Under the pieces are notes generated by a model that was not told the DNA's origin, did no database searches, and saw nothing but the letters and a program-made list of their open reading frames with translations. Both the position numbers and the translations under genes were made by a program. DNA of 64,000 bases from Amarolinea aalborgensis (lineage in GTDB: Bacteria; Chloroflexota; Anaerolineae; SSC4; Amarolineaceae), in assembly GCF_900491745.1 (NCBI RefSeq), contig NZ_UETR01000004.1:310001-374000 (forward strand), read 5' to 3'. Below, piece after piece: positions 26,828 through 35,730 of the stretch (position 1 is its first letter; every line of letters begins with the position of its first letter).

Positions 26828-27412
26828 TCAGCCGTTGCGGGAACGGTCGAGGATCCAGGCAATAGCCTGACTGAGATCGTTGACCACAGGACAGAGGGTG
26901 CGGGTTTGTGTATCGAGCAGCGCGGCATGATTGGCGCCGCGGCCGGTGCGCACGAGCAGAGGCTGAACCCCCACAGCCAGGGCGGCTTCCAGGTCGGTAA
27001 TGGCATCGCCGACCAGGTAGGATCGCGCCAGGTCAAGGTGCAGCGCGGTCGCAGCCTGCAACAGCAGGCCGGGCTGCGGCTTGCGGCAGGCACAGCCCTC
27101 ATCCGGGCGATGGGGGCAATAAAAGATCCCGTCCAACTGCCCGCCCGCTTCGGCAATGACGGCTTGCAGCCGCGTGTGCATGTCGTGCAGCACGGCCAGG
27201 GTCAGCAAACCACGGTTGACCGCCGACTGGTTGGTCACCACAACGACGGCAAATGGCGTCTGGCGCAGGGTGCGCAGCGCATCGAGGACGCCGGGCAGGA
27301 TATGAACGTCATCCCACGACTTGACGTAGTGGGGAAGGTTCTCGTTGATGACGCCATCGCGATCGAGGAAGATGGCCGGACGGCAGCCATTGGCGCGATT
27401 CTGATCGGCCAT
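26828..27412 (-). CDS. gmhB: D-glycero-D-manno-heptose 1,7-bisphosphate phosphatase
   Basis: A 194-residue HAD phosphatase that removes the C7 phosphate of heptose 1,7-bisphosphate. The nucleophile motif FLDRDGVINEN, the zinc loop CPHRPDEGCACRKP and the final motif GDAITD are all present. The start has AAGGATC just upstream. It is the last gene of the polysaccharide block and lies 5 bases from gmhA. With gmhA and hddA it forms the heptose part of the pathway. Confidence 0.93.
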   Translation of the reverse strand: MADQNRANGCRPAIFLDRDGVINENLPHYVKSWDDVHILPGVLDALRTLRQTPFAVVVVTNQSAVNRGLLTLAVLHDMHTRLQAVIAEAGGQLDGIFYCPHRPDEGCACRKPQPGLLLQAATALHLDLARSYLVGDAITDLEAALAVGVQPLLVRTGRGANHAALLDTQTRTLCPVVNDLSQAIAWILDRSRNG

Positions 27413-27417
27413 GATCC

Positions 27418-28002
27418 TTACTCAGCGGCGATGGCGCGGCGCAGCGTCACCGTGAGGGTGTGGCACAGGATCATATGCGCATCCTCCACCTGTTCCATGC
27501 AAAGGCTGGGCACATGAAGGCTCAGGTCAACCAGCGATCTCAACTGGCCGCCGTTGAAGCCAGTCATACCCACCGTGATCGCGCCATGCGCGTGCGCCAC
27601 TTCGACTGCGCGCAGGACGTTGGGGGAGTTGCCGCTGCCGCTGATCGCCACGAGCACGTCGCCGGGTTCAACGAAGTTGACCACCTGCTCGGCCAGCGCG
27701 TGTTCGTAGGCCGTATCGTTGCTCCAGGCCATCAGCAGCGGCGTATTGTCCACCAGACCGACGGCCCGGAAACGACGTTTGCCGGCGACGTTTGTGCCCT
27801 TGTTCAAGTCGTTGACAAAATGAGAGGCGGTGGCTGCGCTGCCGCCGTTGCCGCAAACGAAGACGTGCCGTCCGCGCGCGCGCGCGTTGAGCAGGGCCTC
27901 GACCACGGGCGGCACCGCGGCCAGGGGCAGCTCGTGCATGAGACTTTGAACATCTGCTACATACTGTGCAGCCTGGTTGTGAACATCGTGCAAGTCGGTC
28001 AT
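27418..28002 (-). CDS. gmhA: Sedoheptulose-7-phosphate isomerase (GmhA)
   Basis: A 194-residue SIS-domain isomerase that converts sedoheptulose 7-phosphate to D-glycero-D-manno-heptose 7-phosphate, the first step to nucleotide-activated heptose. Phosphosugar-binding motifs VCGNGGSAATASHF and ISGSGNSPNV, and the C-terminal metal/active-site helix EQVEDAHMILCH, are typical. GGAGGATT upstream supports the start. It overlaps the upstream long sugar transferase by 4 bases. Confidence 0.92.
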   Translation of the reverse strand: MTDLHDVHNQAAQYVADVQSLMHELPLAAVPPVVEALLNARARGRHVFVCGNGGSAATASHFVNDLNKGTNVAGKRRFRAVGLVDNTPLLMAWSNDTAYEHALAEQVVNFVEPGDVLVAISGSGNSPNVLRAVEVAHAHGAITVGMTGFNGGQLRSLVDLSLHVPSLCMEQVEDAHMILCHTLTVTLRRAIAAE

Positions 28003-29432
28003 GTTGGGTAATCCTCCTCAGACAGGGGAAGTTGAGCTTTGGCGCGTTCACCGCGCAGAATGCGCACCACGGTCTGCAGCAGGATCTGCAAATCCATCCA
28101 GATTGTCCAGTTGCGAATGTAGTAATTGGTCAGGCGCATCTCTTCATCGAAGCCGCGTTCGCCGCCGACCGCCCAGGGACCGGTGATGCCGGGCTTGATC
28201 GTCAACAGGTTCGCGAGGGTCGGCTCAACCAGGATGTCGCGACTGCGGGCAATGGTGCGAGGGCCGATCAGGCTCATGCGTCCGGTCATGATATTAATCA
28301 ACTGCGGCAACTTGTCAAGCCCCAGGCGCAGCATGAAGCGAGCCAGTGGATGCGGCGAGGCGGTCGGATCAGGAATTGGAGATCGCAGACCGGGGCGACC
28401 AAAGCGGGTGTTAAATTTATACGTCATGAACGAACTGCCGCGTACACCCCAAACCTCGTGACTCTCCAGGATCGGCTCATGGGTAGACAGGCGAATCGCG
28501 ACCGCCAACAGGAGCGCCGCTGGCGCTAGAATGATCGAGGCGATCAGCCCAAGGCTGATATCCATGGCTGATTTGAACAATGCATCGAAACCGGTCAGGC
28601 GCATTGTGTTGACGCGCAGAAGGGGCACGAAGTCGCGGTAGCTGACCTCCACGCTGGTCGCCAGGATGTCATAGGTGCCGGGCGAGAGCAGAATCTCGAA
28701 ATCGCTGGGCGCTGCGGCCTGCTGCATCAAGTTCTGAAAGGTCTCCCAGGCCACGGCCGTGGCAATGACGATGACTTCTTTGACGCCGTAACGCCGGGCC
28801 ACTTCGTGCAGCATGGCCGGCGTTCCGATGACTTCGAGCGTCGCGCCGTGGATGCCTTCGCCGACGTGCGCGCCCAGGGGCAAAAAATCGTCCAGGAAAC
28901 CGACGACTTCGAGACGTGCGCCAGGCACGGTGCGGAATTGACTCGCCAGCGCTTGTCCATGAGCATTGGCGCCGACGATCAGGACGCGCGTGACGAAGCG
29001 ACCGCGGCTGCGCACGAGCACGATGACGCGGCGTACGGTGAAGCGCGCCAGGACAAGGAAGGCGATCGAGAAGAACCATGCCAGCAGCAGCCAGCCGCGC
29101 GCGGGCAAGGCGGAGCCAGGGCTGGTGAACACGGCCGTGAGAACCAGCGCAAACAGGCCGTAGGTACAGGCCGCGGCCACCTTGAAATACTCCTGCAATC
29201 CTTCGAGGAGCAAGCGCGCATCGTAGAGCCGATGAAGGGCCAAGATGAAAATCCACAAAGGGATCGAGAGTAGGCTGGAACGCATGTATTCGTTGGGTGG
29301 ACTGAAGTTGCGCGCGGGCAGCAAGCCGCTTTCAATGCGCACGTAATAGGCCGCCATCAAGGCCGCGCCAATCATTAGCGCATCCAAGGCGAGCAAAATG
29401 AGAACCAGAAGCATACGTTCACGACGTGACAT
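27999..29432 (-). CDS. Polyprenol-phosphate sugar phosphotransferase, long form, with altered catalytic motif
   Basis: A 477-residue membrane protein of the WbaP/EpsE family. Four to five N-terminal TM segments (about 1-125), a CoA-binding/Rossmann-like middle (about 140-260) and a C-terminal phosphoglycosyl transferase domain (about 285-477) are seen. The family normally has a catalytic Asp-Glu pair in S-LDELPQL; here the segment is GLDKLPQL, so the Glu is Lys. YKFRTM is also changed to YKFNTR and SLVGPRP to SLIGPRT. The protein may be inactive, or may act differently. An intact short-form enzyme is encoded at 33875-34516. It overlaps gmhA by 4 bases. Confidence 0.83.
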   Translation of the reverse strand: MSRRERMLLVLILLALDALMIGAALMAAYYVRIESGLLPARNFSPPNEYMRSSLLSIPLWIFILALHRLYDARLLLEGLQEYFKVAAACTYGLFALVLTAVFTSPGSALPARGWLLLAWFFSIAFLVLARFTVRRVIVLVRSRGRFVTRVLIVGANAHGQALASQFRTVPGARLEVVGFLDDFLPLGAHVGEGIHGATLEVIGTPAMLHEVARRYGVKEVIVIATAVAWETFQNLMQQAAAPSDFEILLSPGTYDILATSVEVSYRDFVPLLRVNTMRLTGFDALFKSAMDISLGLIASIILAPAALLLAVAIRLSTHEPILESHEVWGVRGSSFMTYKFNTRFGRPGLRSPIPDPTASPHPLARFMLRLGLDKLPQLINIMTGRMSLIGPRTIARSRDILVEPTLANLLTIKPGITGPWAVGGERGFDEEMRLTNYYIRNWTIWMDLQILLQTVVRILRGERAKAQLPLSEEDYPT

Positions 29433-29437
29433 GATCG

Positions 29438-30502
29438 TTACTCTTGGTGCAGACGTGCGCGGTGGCGCAGGTGCGCAAGGGGCGAATGAAGCTGCAGCCC
29501 GCTGTTCATGAGCACCTGGGCGCCGTTTTGATCGAAGCGGAAATCCATGCGCTGCAGCCCCAAACCACTCAGGGCTTCGGTGACGCGCGTTTGATGGCCT
29601 TCTTCGCAGTAGAGCATCAGGAAGCCGCCGCCGCCCGCGCCCGTGATCTTCCCGCCCAAGGCTCCGCAGGCGCGCGCCTGCGCATAGCTCTCATCAATTT
29701 TGGCGTTGGAAACGCCCGGCGCGAAGCGTTTCTTGGCCTGCCAGTTTTGATCCAGCAGATCGCCAAATGCGTCCAGCTTGCCCTGCTCCAGACACACCTT
29801 GACCTCCGCGGTCATGGCCTTCACGCTGTGCAACGCGCTGATCACCTGCGCATCGTCGTGTTTGCTGGAACGGCTTTGTTTGCTCAGGATTTCCGTTGAG
29901 TTGCGTGAACTGCCGGTGAAAAAGAGCATCAGTCTGCGCTGCAGGCGCTGCCAGGTTTCCAGGGACAGGGATAACGGCGTTACCTGCACGCTTTCTCCTT
30001 GAAACTCGATATAGTTGATGCCGCCGAACGCAGAGGCGTACTGGTCTTGTTTGCCGATGGGCATGCCGAGTTTCTGCAGTTCAATGTAACATGCTTCGGC
30101 CGCAATCTCGTGCTTGCTCATCGTCCAGCCGCAGGCGGCGCTGACGGCCTTGACCAGAGCTACGGTGACGCTGCTGGATGAGCCGAGGCCAGTGCCAGGC
30201 GGCACCTCAGAGGCCAGAAACATCGAGAGGCCGCGGGTGACGCCAAAGTGATGCAACACCGCGCGCGGCAGACTGAGAGAACCTTCGCTCATCAACTCTG
30301 CGTCGGGGTCGTGGCGATAGAAGGTTTGGTAATCAGACGAGGTGATCTGCAGGGTGTCGCTGTCATTGACATTGAGGATGACGTAGAAGTAGCGGTTGAT
30401 CGCCGTGTTGATGACGGCGCCGCCGTAGCGCAAATAGTAAGCCGGCAGGTCGGTCCCGCCGCCTGCCAGGCTAATGCGCACTGGTGAACGAGCAATCAGC
30501 AT
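29438..30502 (-). CDS. hddA: D-glycero-alpha-D-manno-heptose 7-phosphate kinase (GHMP family)
   Basis: A 354-residue GHMP kinase. The ATP-binding motif PPGTGLGSSSSV, the N-terminal RSPVRISLAGGGTDLP and the C-terminal KITGAGGGGF are those of HddA and related sugar kinases. It should phosphorylate C1 of heptose 7-phosphate for GDP-heptose synthesis. GAGGCGG upstream supports the start. It lies between gmhB/gmhA and a nucleotidyltransferase-fold protein, but hddC (the GDP transferase) is not seen in the window. Confidence 0.9.
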   Translation of the reverse strand: MLIARSPVRISLAGGGTDLPAYYLRYGGAVINTAINRYFYVILNVNDSDTLQITSSDYQTFYRHDPDAELMSEGSLSLPRAVLHHFGVTRGLSMFLASEVPPGTGLGSSSSVTVALVKAVSAACGWTMSKHEIAAEACYIELQKLGMPIGKQDQYASAFGGINYIEFQGESVQVTPLSLSLETWQRLQRRLMLFFTGSSRNSTEILSKQSRSSKHDDAQVISALHSVKAMTAEVKVCLEQGKLDAFGDLLDQNWQAKKRFAPGVSNAKIDESYAQARACGALGGKITGAGGGGFLMLYCEEGHQTRVTEALSGLGLQRMDFRFDQNGAQVLMNSGLQLHSPLAHLRHRARLHQE

Positions 30503-30511
30503 AGCGCCGCC

Positions 30512-31759
30512 TCAGGCACGCCCCCATCGCCGGCGCAGCCCAACCCACAACCGCCGACCTCCGGCGCGACCCATGCGGCCCAGGATGAGACCCAGGCGGC
30601 TGGCGTAGAACCAGCCCGCATACAGCAGGCCAGGGTGATCATGTCGTTGGTGGCCGGGAAAGATGTTGATGGGGGGTGCGAAGCGATGCTGTACATCATG
30701 CAGCATGGCGCGGCCCCGATCAAGCAGCAGAATCTGGCCCAAACCGAGCCAACTCCATTCTGCGCTGTCTTCATGGATGATGCGCATCAAGTTTTGCGCA
30801 TCCACAAAGGGTTTGAGGAGAAAACGGCGCGCGCGACCGGGGCGCAGTCTATCGAGAATGGGGGGCGGCACGGGCGCGCCCATGACATCATGCGCCAACT
30901 GCAGTGTCATGTACAGGAGGGTGCGCGCCCCGGCCTGCTGCGCCAGGCTGACGAGGTAGGGCCAGTCCAGGTCAGCGCCAAAGGTGCGCAGCATCTCGCT
31001 GACGTCCACCAACCAGCGCAACCCAACGTAGCGGTGCTTGCGGATGTGAATGGTCAGGTGAAAGAGGATGTCCTCAAGCGATAGGGAGGGCAGGCTGTGA
31101 CCGTTATATGCAAAGGTTTGCGCGCGCTGCCAGAGGGCGGCGATGTCGAGATTGAAAAGCTCTGGTTCGGCCAGGCTCCAGTGCAGCTCGATCAGTACGC
31201 CTTGGCCGCTGGCGGTTTGGTACACGTAGGGGAGATCATAGCTGTGCGCCAACTGGAAGCCGAGCTGGCGACCGGGCTGCAGCCCGTAGCCCAACTCTTC
31301 CAGGGCTTGGCGAGCGCCCTCGACCTGGGCTGTGGGCACCATGATGTCCAGGTCAGCAGAGGGGCGCAAGGCCGGGTCGGGATAGAGCAGCGCGCCGAGC
31401 ACAATGCCCTTGAGGAGCAGAAAATCAATCTGCCGGCTGCGCAGCTGCTCTGTGGCTCGGAAGAGTTCAGATTCCAGCAGCAGATTGTCGCCCAAGGTGC
31501 TGTAGTAGCTGGCCTCGAACTGACGCCACACCGCCAGCGGCACCGAGCCGGCGGCGTTGAGCGTGCGCAGGTTATGAAAGACGAGCGGCGACAGGCCGTG
31601 CGCCTGCGCCAGTTCAAAGAAAAACGGCCACGAAACCCCGCGTTCGATGGACGCCAACACCTGCTTGCTTTCTTCGCTCGTGAGGCTGCGTCGGCTGACC
31701 AACAGAAGCAGCTGCTGCGTATATTCGGGTTGTTGCACGTCAACGTCCAATGACGTCAT
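30512..31759 (-). CDS. Nucleotidyltransferase-fold protein (NTP_transf_5-like)
   Basis: A 415-residue protein. The core at about 85-180 has LLKGIVLGALLYPDPALRPSADLDIMV compressed to its key parts: LKG, RPSADLDIMV, matching the Gly-Ser/D-x-D arrangement of the family often found in glycan gene clusters. The rest is helical. Its role is not established; nucleotide or phosphate transfer to a sugar or lipid is inferred. The start at 31759 is preferred because an earlier in-frame start (31930) would overlap the SDR gene by 139 bases. No strong ribosome site precedes 31759. Confidence 0.62.
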   Translation of the reverse strand: MTSLDVDVQQPEYTQQLLLLVSRRSLTSEESKQVLASIERGVSWPFFFELAQAHGLSPLVFHNLRTLNAAGSVPLAVWRQFEASYYSTLGDNLLLESELFRATEQLRSRQIDFLLLKGIVLGALLYPDPALRPSADLDIMVPTAQVEGARQALEELGYGLQPGRQLGFQLAHSYDLPYVYQTASGQGVLIELHWSLAEPELFNLDIAALWQRAQTFAYNGHSLPSLSLEDILFHLTIHIRKHRYVGLRWLVDVSEMLRTFGADLDWPYLVSLAQQAGARTLLYMTLQLAHDVMGAPVPPPILDRLRPGRARRFLLKPFVDAQNLMRIIHEDSAEWSWLGLGQILLLDRGRAMLHDVQHRFAPPINIFPGHQRHDHPGLLYAGWFYASRLGLILGRMGRAGGRRLWVGLRRRWGRA

Positions 31760-31791
31760 GGGCAGAGAGCCGCGGCGGCTAACGGATGTAA

Positions 31792-32904
31792 TCACGCGAC
31801 AGACCGCACCGTGCCGAGTTTTTTCATGATACGGCTGGCTTCCTGATAATAGTTGGCAAACGTGGGCTGCGACCGCGCCCAGGCGACGTAGTCGTGAATC
31901 GTTTGCTGTAAGGGCACGTTGGGTTGCCAACCGAGCGTCTGCAGTTGGCCGATGTCGGACACGATGTGGCGGGTATCGCCGAGGCGAAACTCACCTGGAA
32001 TCTGGGGCTCCAGGTCGCGGCCGATGATCTGCGCGACGGCGGCCGCATAATCAATCACGCAGATGGCCTCCTTGCCGCCGACGTTGAAGGGGCGGTAGTC
32101 TGCGCGTGCGTCTTGCAGCACGAGTGCGATCGCACGCGCGACATCGGAAACATTGACATAATCTCGCATCTGGCGACCATCTTCGTAAGCCACGGGCGCA
32201 TCCGCATGTAATAGGGCCATGGTGAACAGGCGCAAGATGCCGGAATAGGCGTTGCGAAACGATTGGCGCGGCCCCTGGGTAATGGAAAAGCGCATGGCAA
32301 CGGATGGAATCTGGTAGCGGCGACCCAGGTTGAGCGCAATCATTTCCTGGGTGTATTTGGAAATGGCATATTGGTTGTGGGGGTTGACATGGGTTTCATC
32401 GGTGCGCTGCCATTCAAGCGGACCTCCGCACACCGGGCAGGTCAGCTCCCAGCGGCCGGCGCGCAGTTGTTCTTCTGGCCGCGGACCGGGGTATTGCACC
32501 TGGTGCTGCGGGCAGCGGTATTTGCCTTCGCCGTAGACAGCCTGCGATGACGCCACAACGACTTTTTGGATTGGGTAGCGCTGTTCGACAATGAGCTCAT
32601 ACAATAAGGCTGTGCCGACGGTGTTGACATGAAAGAACTTGGAAAAATCAGGCAAGTAGTCCTGGTATGCCGCCAGGTGAATCACGGCATCCATGCCCTG
32701 CAAGGCCTTGTTCAGAGCACTGCGATCACGCACGTCGCCCAGCACAAACTCGGCGGCCGCCGGCACATAGTCAGGCAGCTGCCCATTGAGATGCACGGGA
32801 GGCGTCAGGTTGTCGAAAATGCGCACCGCGTGACCTTGCGTCAACAAGAGATCAACGGTGTGCGAGCCGATGAAGCCGGCCCCGCCTGTTACTAAGACGT
32901 TCAT
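31792..32904 (-). CDS. NAD-dependent sugar epimerase/dehydratase with Cys-rich insert
   Basis: A 370-residue extended SDR. The Rossmann motif GGAGFIGS, the SSQAVYGEG catalytic Ser region and the Y-x3-K pair in NQYAISKYTQE are intact. Between them (about residues 127-165) is an insert with C-x-QH and CPVC, a zinc-ribbon-like arrangement I associate with dTDP-L-rhamnose 4-epimerase-like proteins; I hold that assignment loosely. The gene overlaps the methyltransferase upstream by 4 bases and is 32 bases from the nucleotidyltransferase-fold gene. Confidence 0.78.
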   Translation of the reverse strand: MNVLVTGGAGFIGSHTVDLLLTQGHAVRIFDNLTPPVHLNGQLPDYVPAAAEFVLGDVRDRSALNKALQGMDAVIHLAAYQDYLPDFSKFFHVNTVGTALLYELIVEQRYPIQKVVVASSQAVYGEGKYRCPQHQVQYPGPRPEEQLRAGRWELTCPVCGGPLEWQRTDETHVNPHNQYAISKYTQEMIALNLGRRYQIPSVAMRFSITQGPRQSFRNAYSGILRLFTMALLHADAPVAYEDGRQMRDYVNVSDVARAIALVLQDARADYRPFNVGGKEAICVIDYAAAVAQIIGRDLEPQIPGEFRLGDTRHIVSDIGQLQTLGWQPNVPLQQTIHDYVAWARSQPTFANYYQEASRIMKKLGTVRSVA

Positions 32905-33767
32905 TCATCACCTGTCGGGTTGTTTGATGGTGCTTTCGTGAATTCTAGCACCTGCAGAAAGCTCCAGGGCCGCAGGGCAGGGATCCACCGTTCAAGCCAC
33001 TGGTCGAGTGTCATGAAAAAGCGCACGGCCCACGGAAAATTGAGCCAGTGACGGGCCAACAAGACTGTCAAGCAGAGCTGCGGGAAGTGAACCTGCACCG
33101 CTCCGCCAAAATACTGACAGAATTCGTCAATCTCAGCGTCGTCCAAGGGGGATTCCGCAGCCGAGCCGTAGCGGCGAAAACCAAAACGACCCATCAGATG
33201 GCGCCGCGCCCATCGGAGCACCGGGTTGCGGTCCGAGTTCTCAATGAAAACCGCGCGGCCGCCTGGCTTGAGCACCCGGCCAATCTCCGCGCCGGCTTGT
33301 GCGCAATCTAGATGGTGCAGCACCTGGGCGCCAAAAACCAGGTGCACGGCGCCGTCGGCAAGCGCCAACCGGTGGGCGTCCATGCTGGCGCCATGGATTT
33401 GCTGCAGTTGCCCGGCCAGCCTGGCGAGCGCGCGACCCTGCTGCAGGCCTTTCACGGCCACATCAGTAGCCAGCACAACCGCCCCCCGACGCGCCATTTC
33501 AACGGCGTGACGGCCGCCGCCGCTGCCTACATCCAGCACCATTTGCGCTCGACAATCGCCCAGGAGATCGAGCGCATAGACTTCACGTATGCTCAGCGGT
33601 TCCGCCAACAGCACCGAAAGGTCATCCTGCTGCCGATAGACACCCTCGTAGAATTCCTGCTCCTGGCGCACTGAGTGAAGCTGCGCTGTCCCAGACAAGA
33701 CCGTTGTATCCACCCGTTTCTCGATCGTAATTCCGCGAATTGCACCAAGTCGCCGTCGTGCAAGCAA
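32901..33767 (-). CDS. Class I SAM-dependent methyltransferase
   Basis: A 288-residue protein if the TTG at 33767 is used; a GTG at 33713 (270 residues) is an alternative. SAM motif I is VLDVGSGGGR, followed by an acidic strand end (ATDVA) and a motif IV-like GAQVLHHL. It may methylate a sugar or glycan chain, as expected from its place among glycan genes, but substrate is unknown. It overlaps the SDR by 4 bases. A strong ribosome site and ATG just upstream (ATG near 33790) belong to another frame and lead nowhere convincing; a start error or frameshift there is possible. Confidence 0.8.
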   Translation of the reverse strand: MLARRRLGAIRGITIEKRVDTTVLSGTAQLHSVRQEQEFYEGVYRQQDDLSVLLAEPLSIREVYALDLLGDCRAQMVLDVGSGGGRHAVEMARRGAVVLATDVAVKGLQQGRALARLAGQLQQIHGASMDAHRLALADGAVHLVFGAQVLHHLDCAQAGAEIGRVLKPGGRAVFIENSDRNPVLRWARRHLMGRFGFRRYGSAAESPLDDAEIDEFCQYFGGAVQVHFPQLCLTVLLARHWLNFPWAVRFFMTLDQWLERWIPALRPWSFLQVLEFTKAPSNNPTGDE

Positions 33768-33874
33768 AAAGAACGAGAGAGTGCCATCCTCTCCCGTCCG
33801 TAGATGCCCACCTTCATTTTAGCACAGGAAGCTGAAGTGAGCACATTTTCATGGGGTTATGTTGTGATCGGCGG

Positions 33875-34516
33875 CTAGTACGCGCCGCGCCCGAACAGGA
33901 CCGCAGGTACAGTGCGCAGCAGAATCCACAGATCGAACCAAAAGGAACGCTGCGCGATGTAGTCCAGGTCAAGCTGCACCCATTCATCGAAATTGCTCAC
34001 GCGGTTGCGCCCACCAATCTGCCAGAGGCAGGTGATGCCTGGCTTGACGCTGAGCTTGGCGCGCTGCCAGGGCGTGAACTGCACGTACTCGGTGCGCAGA
34101 GGCGGCCGCGGCCCGACCAGGCTCATGTCGCCCTTGAGCACGCTCCACAACTGCGGCAGTTCGTCCAGGCTCAGTTTGCGCAAGAATCGCCCCACTGGCG
34201 TGATGCGTGGGTCGCGTTTGATCTTGAAAACCGGCCCGCTCATTTCGTTGGCGGCTAAGAGCTGGGCTTTCAACGCGTCCGCGTTGACCACCATGGTGCG
34301 GAACTTGTAGCCAGTGAACGGTCGTCCGCCCAGGCCAACCACCTGCCAGCGATAGAAAACCGGGCCAGCCGAAGTCAACTTGACCGCCATGGCAATGAGC
34401 AAGAACAGCGGCGCCAACAGCGCCAGGAGCAGCGCGCTGACGCCGGCGTCGAAACAGCGTTTACTCAGGTCATACATCGGGCGCGGCCGCGCCACTGGTG
34501 TGGTTGGAAGCTCCAT
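33875..34516 (-). CDS. Phosphoglycosyl transferase, short form (undecaprenyl-phosphate sugar transferase)
   Basis: A 213-residue monotopic enzyme, with one N-terminal hydrophobic re-entrant segment (about 20-45) and the catalytic domain. It should transfer a sugar phosphate from a UDP-sugar to undecaprenyl phosphate and so start the glycan. All motifs are intact: YKFRTM, DPRITPVGRFLRK, SLDELPQL with the Asp-Glu pair, and GDMSLVGPRPP. The start at 34516 is an ATG; a GTG at 34531 is possible. It lies 45 bases after wecB and probably is the functional initiating enzyme of this block. Confidence 0.9.
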   Translation of the reverse strand: MELPTTPVARPRPMYDLSKRCFDAGVSALLLALLAPLFLLIAMAVKLTSAGPVFYRWQVVGLGGRPFTGYKFRTMVVNADALKAQLLAANEMSGPVFKIKRDPRITPVGRFLRKLSLDELPQLWSVLKGDMSLVGPRPPLRTEYVQFTPWQRAKLSVKPGITCLWQIGGRNRVSNFDEWVQLDLDYIAQRSFWFDLWILLRTVPAVLFGRGAY

Positions 34517-34561
34517 GATGACTCGTCTCACAGGCGTACAAAGGGGGGATGTTCAGCTCGG

Positions 34562-35728
34562 CTACTCGGAAGACGCCGCAAGCCCAAAGCGGGTTACGAT
34601 GGCGTCCACAATGCGGCGCGCGGCGCATCCATCGCCGTAGGGGCTGGCCGCTTGAGACATCGTCCGGTACGCGGCTTCGTCGTGCAGCAACCGTTCGGTT
34701 TCGCGCACGATGTCTGCCTGCGCGGTGCCCACAAGCCGCGCGTTGCCGGCTTCGATGCCTTCCGGTCGCTCGGTGTCGCGGCGCAGGACTAACACCGGTT
34801 TGCCCAATACCGGGGCTTCTTCCTGAATGCCGCCCGAATCGGTCAAGACCAGGGTGCAGCGCTTCAGCAGGTAGACGAGTGTGCGATACTCGACCGGCTC
34901 AATCAAGTGAATGCGTGCGCGCCCGGCCAGAAGGCGAAAGACAGGCTCGCGCACGTTCGGGTTGAGGTGCACGGGATAGACCAATTCAACATCGGGGTTG
35001 CGTTCGACGATCGCCCGTAGGCCCTGGCAGATTGATTCAAAGGGCGCGCCGAAGTTCTCGCGGCGATGCGCGGTCACGAGGAGCAAGCGGCGGCCTGATG
35101 CTTGCGGCAGTTGTGCGCTCAGCGCCGCGTCGGGCGTGAACGGTTGCGCGGCGATGGACTGCAGCGCGTCCACTACCGTGTTGCCGGTGAGAAAAATATC
35201 TTCCACCGGTACGCCTTCGGCCTGCAGCGCGGCAACCGCGCGGCCGGTCGGCGCAAAGTGCAGCGATGCCAGCGCGCCGACCAGGCGGCGGTTCATCTCT
35301 TCGGGAAACGGACTGTAGCGCTGATGGGTGCGCAGACCAGCTTCCACATGTCCCATGGGAATCTGGGCGTAGAAACTGGCAAGCCCCGCCACCATGACGG
35401 TGGTGGTGTCGCCCTGCGCCAGGACCAGCTCAGGCTGCAGATCTTGCAGCACCTGGCTGACACGCGTCAGCGCCAGGGCTGTCAGCGCAGGCAGCGTCTG
35501 GTTGGGCTGCATCAGGTTGAGATCTACGTCAGGGCGAATGGCGAAAATCTCGAACACCTGATCGAGCATCTCGCGGTGTTGGGCTGTCGCGCAAACCAGC
35601 GCGCGCACGCCCGGCTGCACGGCCAGCGCCTGGATGACGGGAGCCATCTTTACGGCTTCGGGCCGCGTGCCAACGATGGAGAGAACAGTCAATTTACCAG
35701 CGCTTGCCTGGCCTGCGTCAATTGGCAC
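34562..35728 (-). CDS. wecB: UDP-N-acetylglucosamine 2-epimerase (non-hydrolysing)
   Basis: A 388-residue epimerase that converts UDP-GlcNAc to UDP-ManNAc. Characteristic segments are present: GTRPEAVKMAPV at the N-terminus, QGDTTTV, HVEAGLRT, FPEEMNRR, VTAHRREN and DSGGIQEEAP. The start is GTG at 35728; the first in-frame Met has no better site. The gene lies two bases after wecC, so the pair can make UDP-ManNAcA. The likely user of that sugar is the WecG/TagA-type transferase at 37961-38776. Confidence 0.93.
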   Translation of the reverse strand: MPIDAGQASAGKLTVLSIVGTRPEAVKMAPVIQALAVQPGVRALVCATAQHREMLDQVFEIFAIRPDVDLNLMQPNQTLPALTALALTRVSQVLQDLQPELVLAQGDTTTVMVAGLASFYAQIPMGHVEAGLRTHQRYSPFPEEMNRRLVGALASLHFAPTGRAVAALQAEGVPVEDIFLTGNTVVDALQSIAAQPFTPDAALSAQLPQASGRRLLLVTAHRRENFGAPFESICQGLRAIVERNPDVELVYPVHLNPNVREPVFRLLAGRARIHLIEPVEYRTLVYLLKRCTLVLTDSGGIQEEAPVLGKPVLVLRRDTERPEGIEAGNARLVGTAQADIVRETERLLHDEAAYRTMSQAASPYGDGCAARRIVDAIVTRFGLAASSE

Positions 35729-35730
35729 GG

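Noticed and set aside
33593..33844. Small frame starting at a good ribosome site before the methyltransferase gene
   Set aside because: Its product looks like a shadow frame of the methyltransferase; kept only as a note on the uncertain start.
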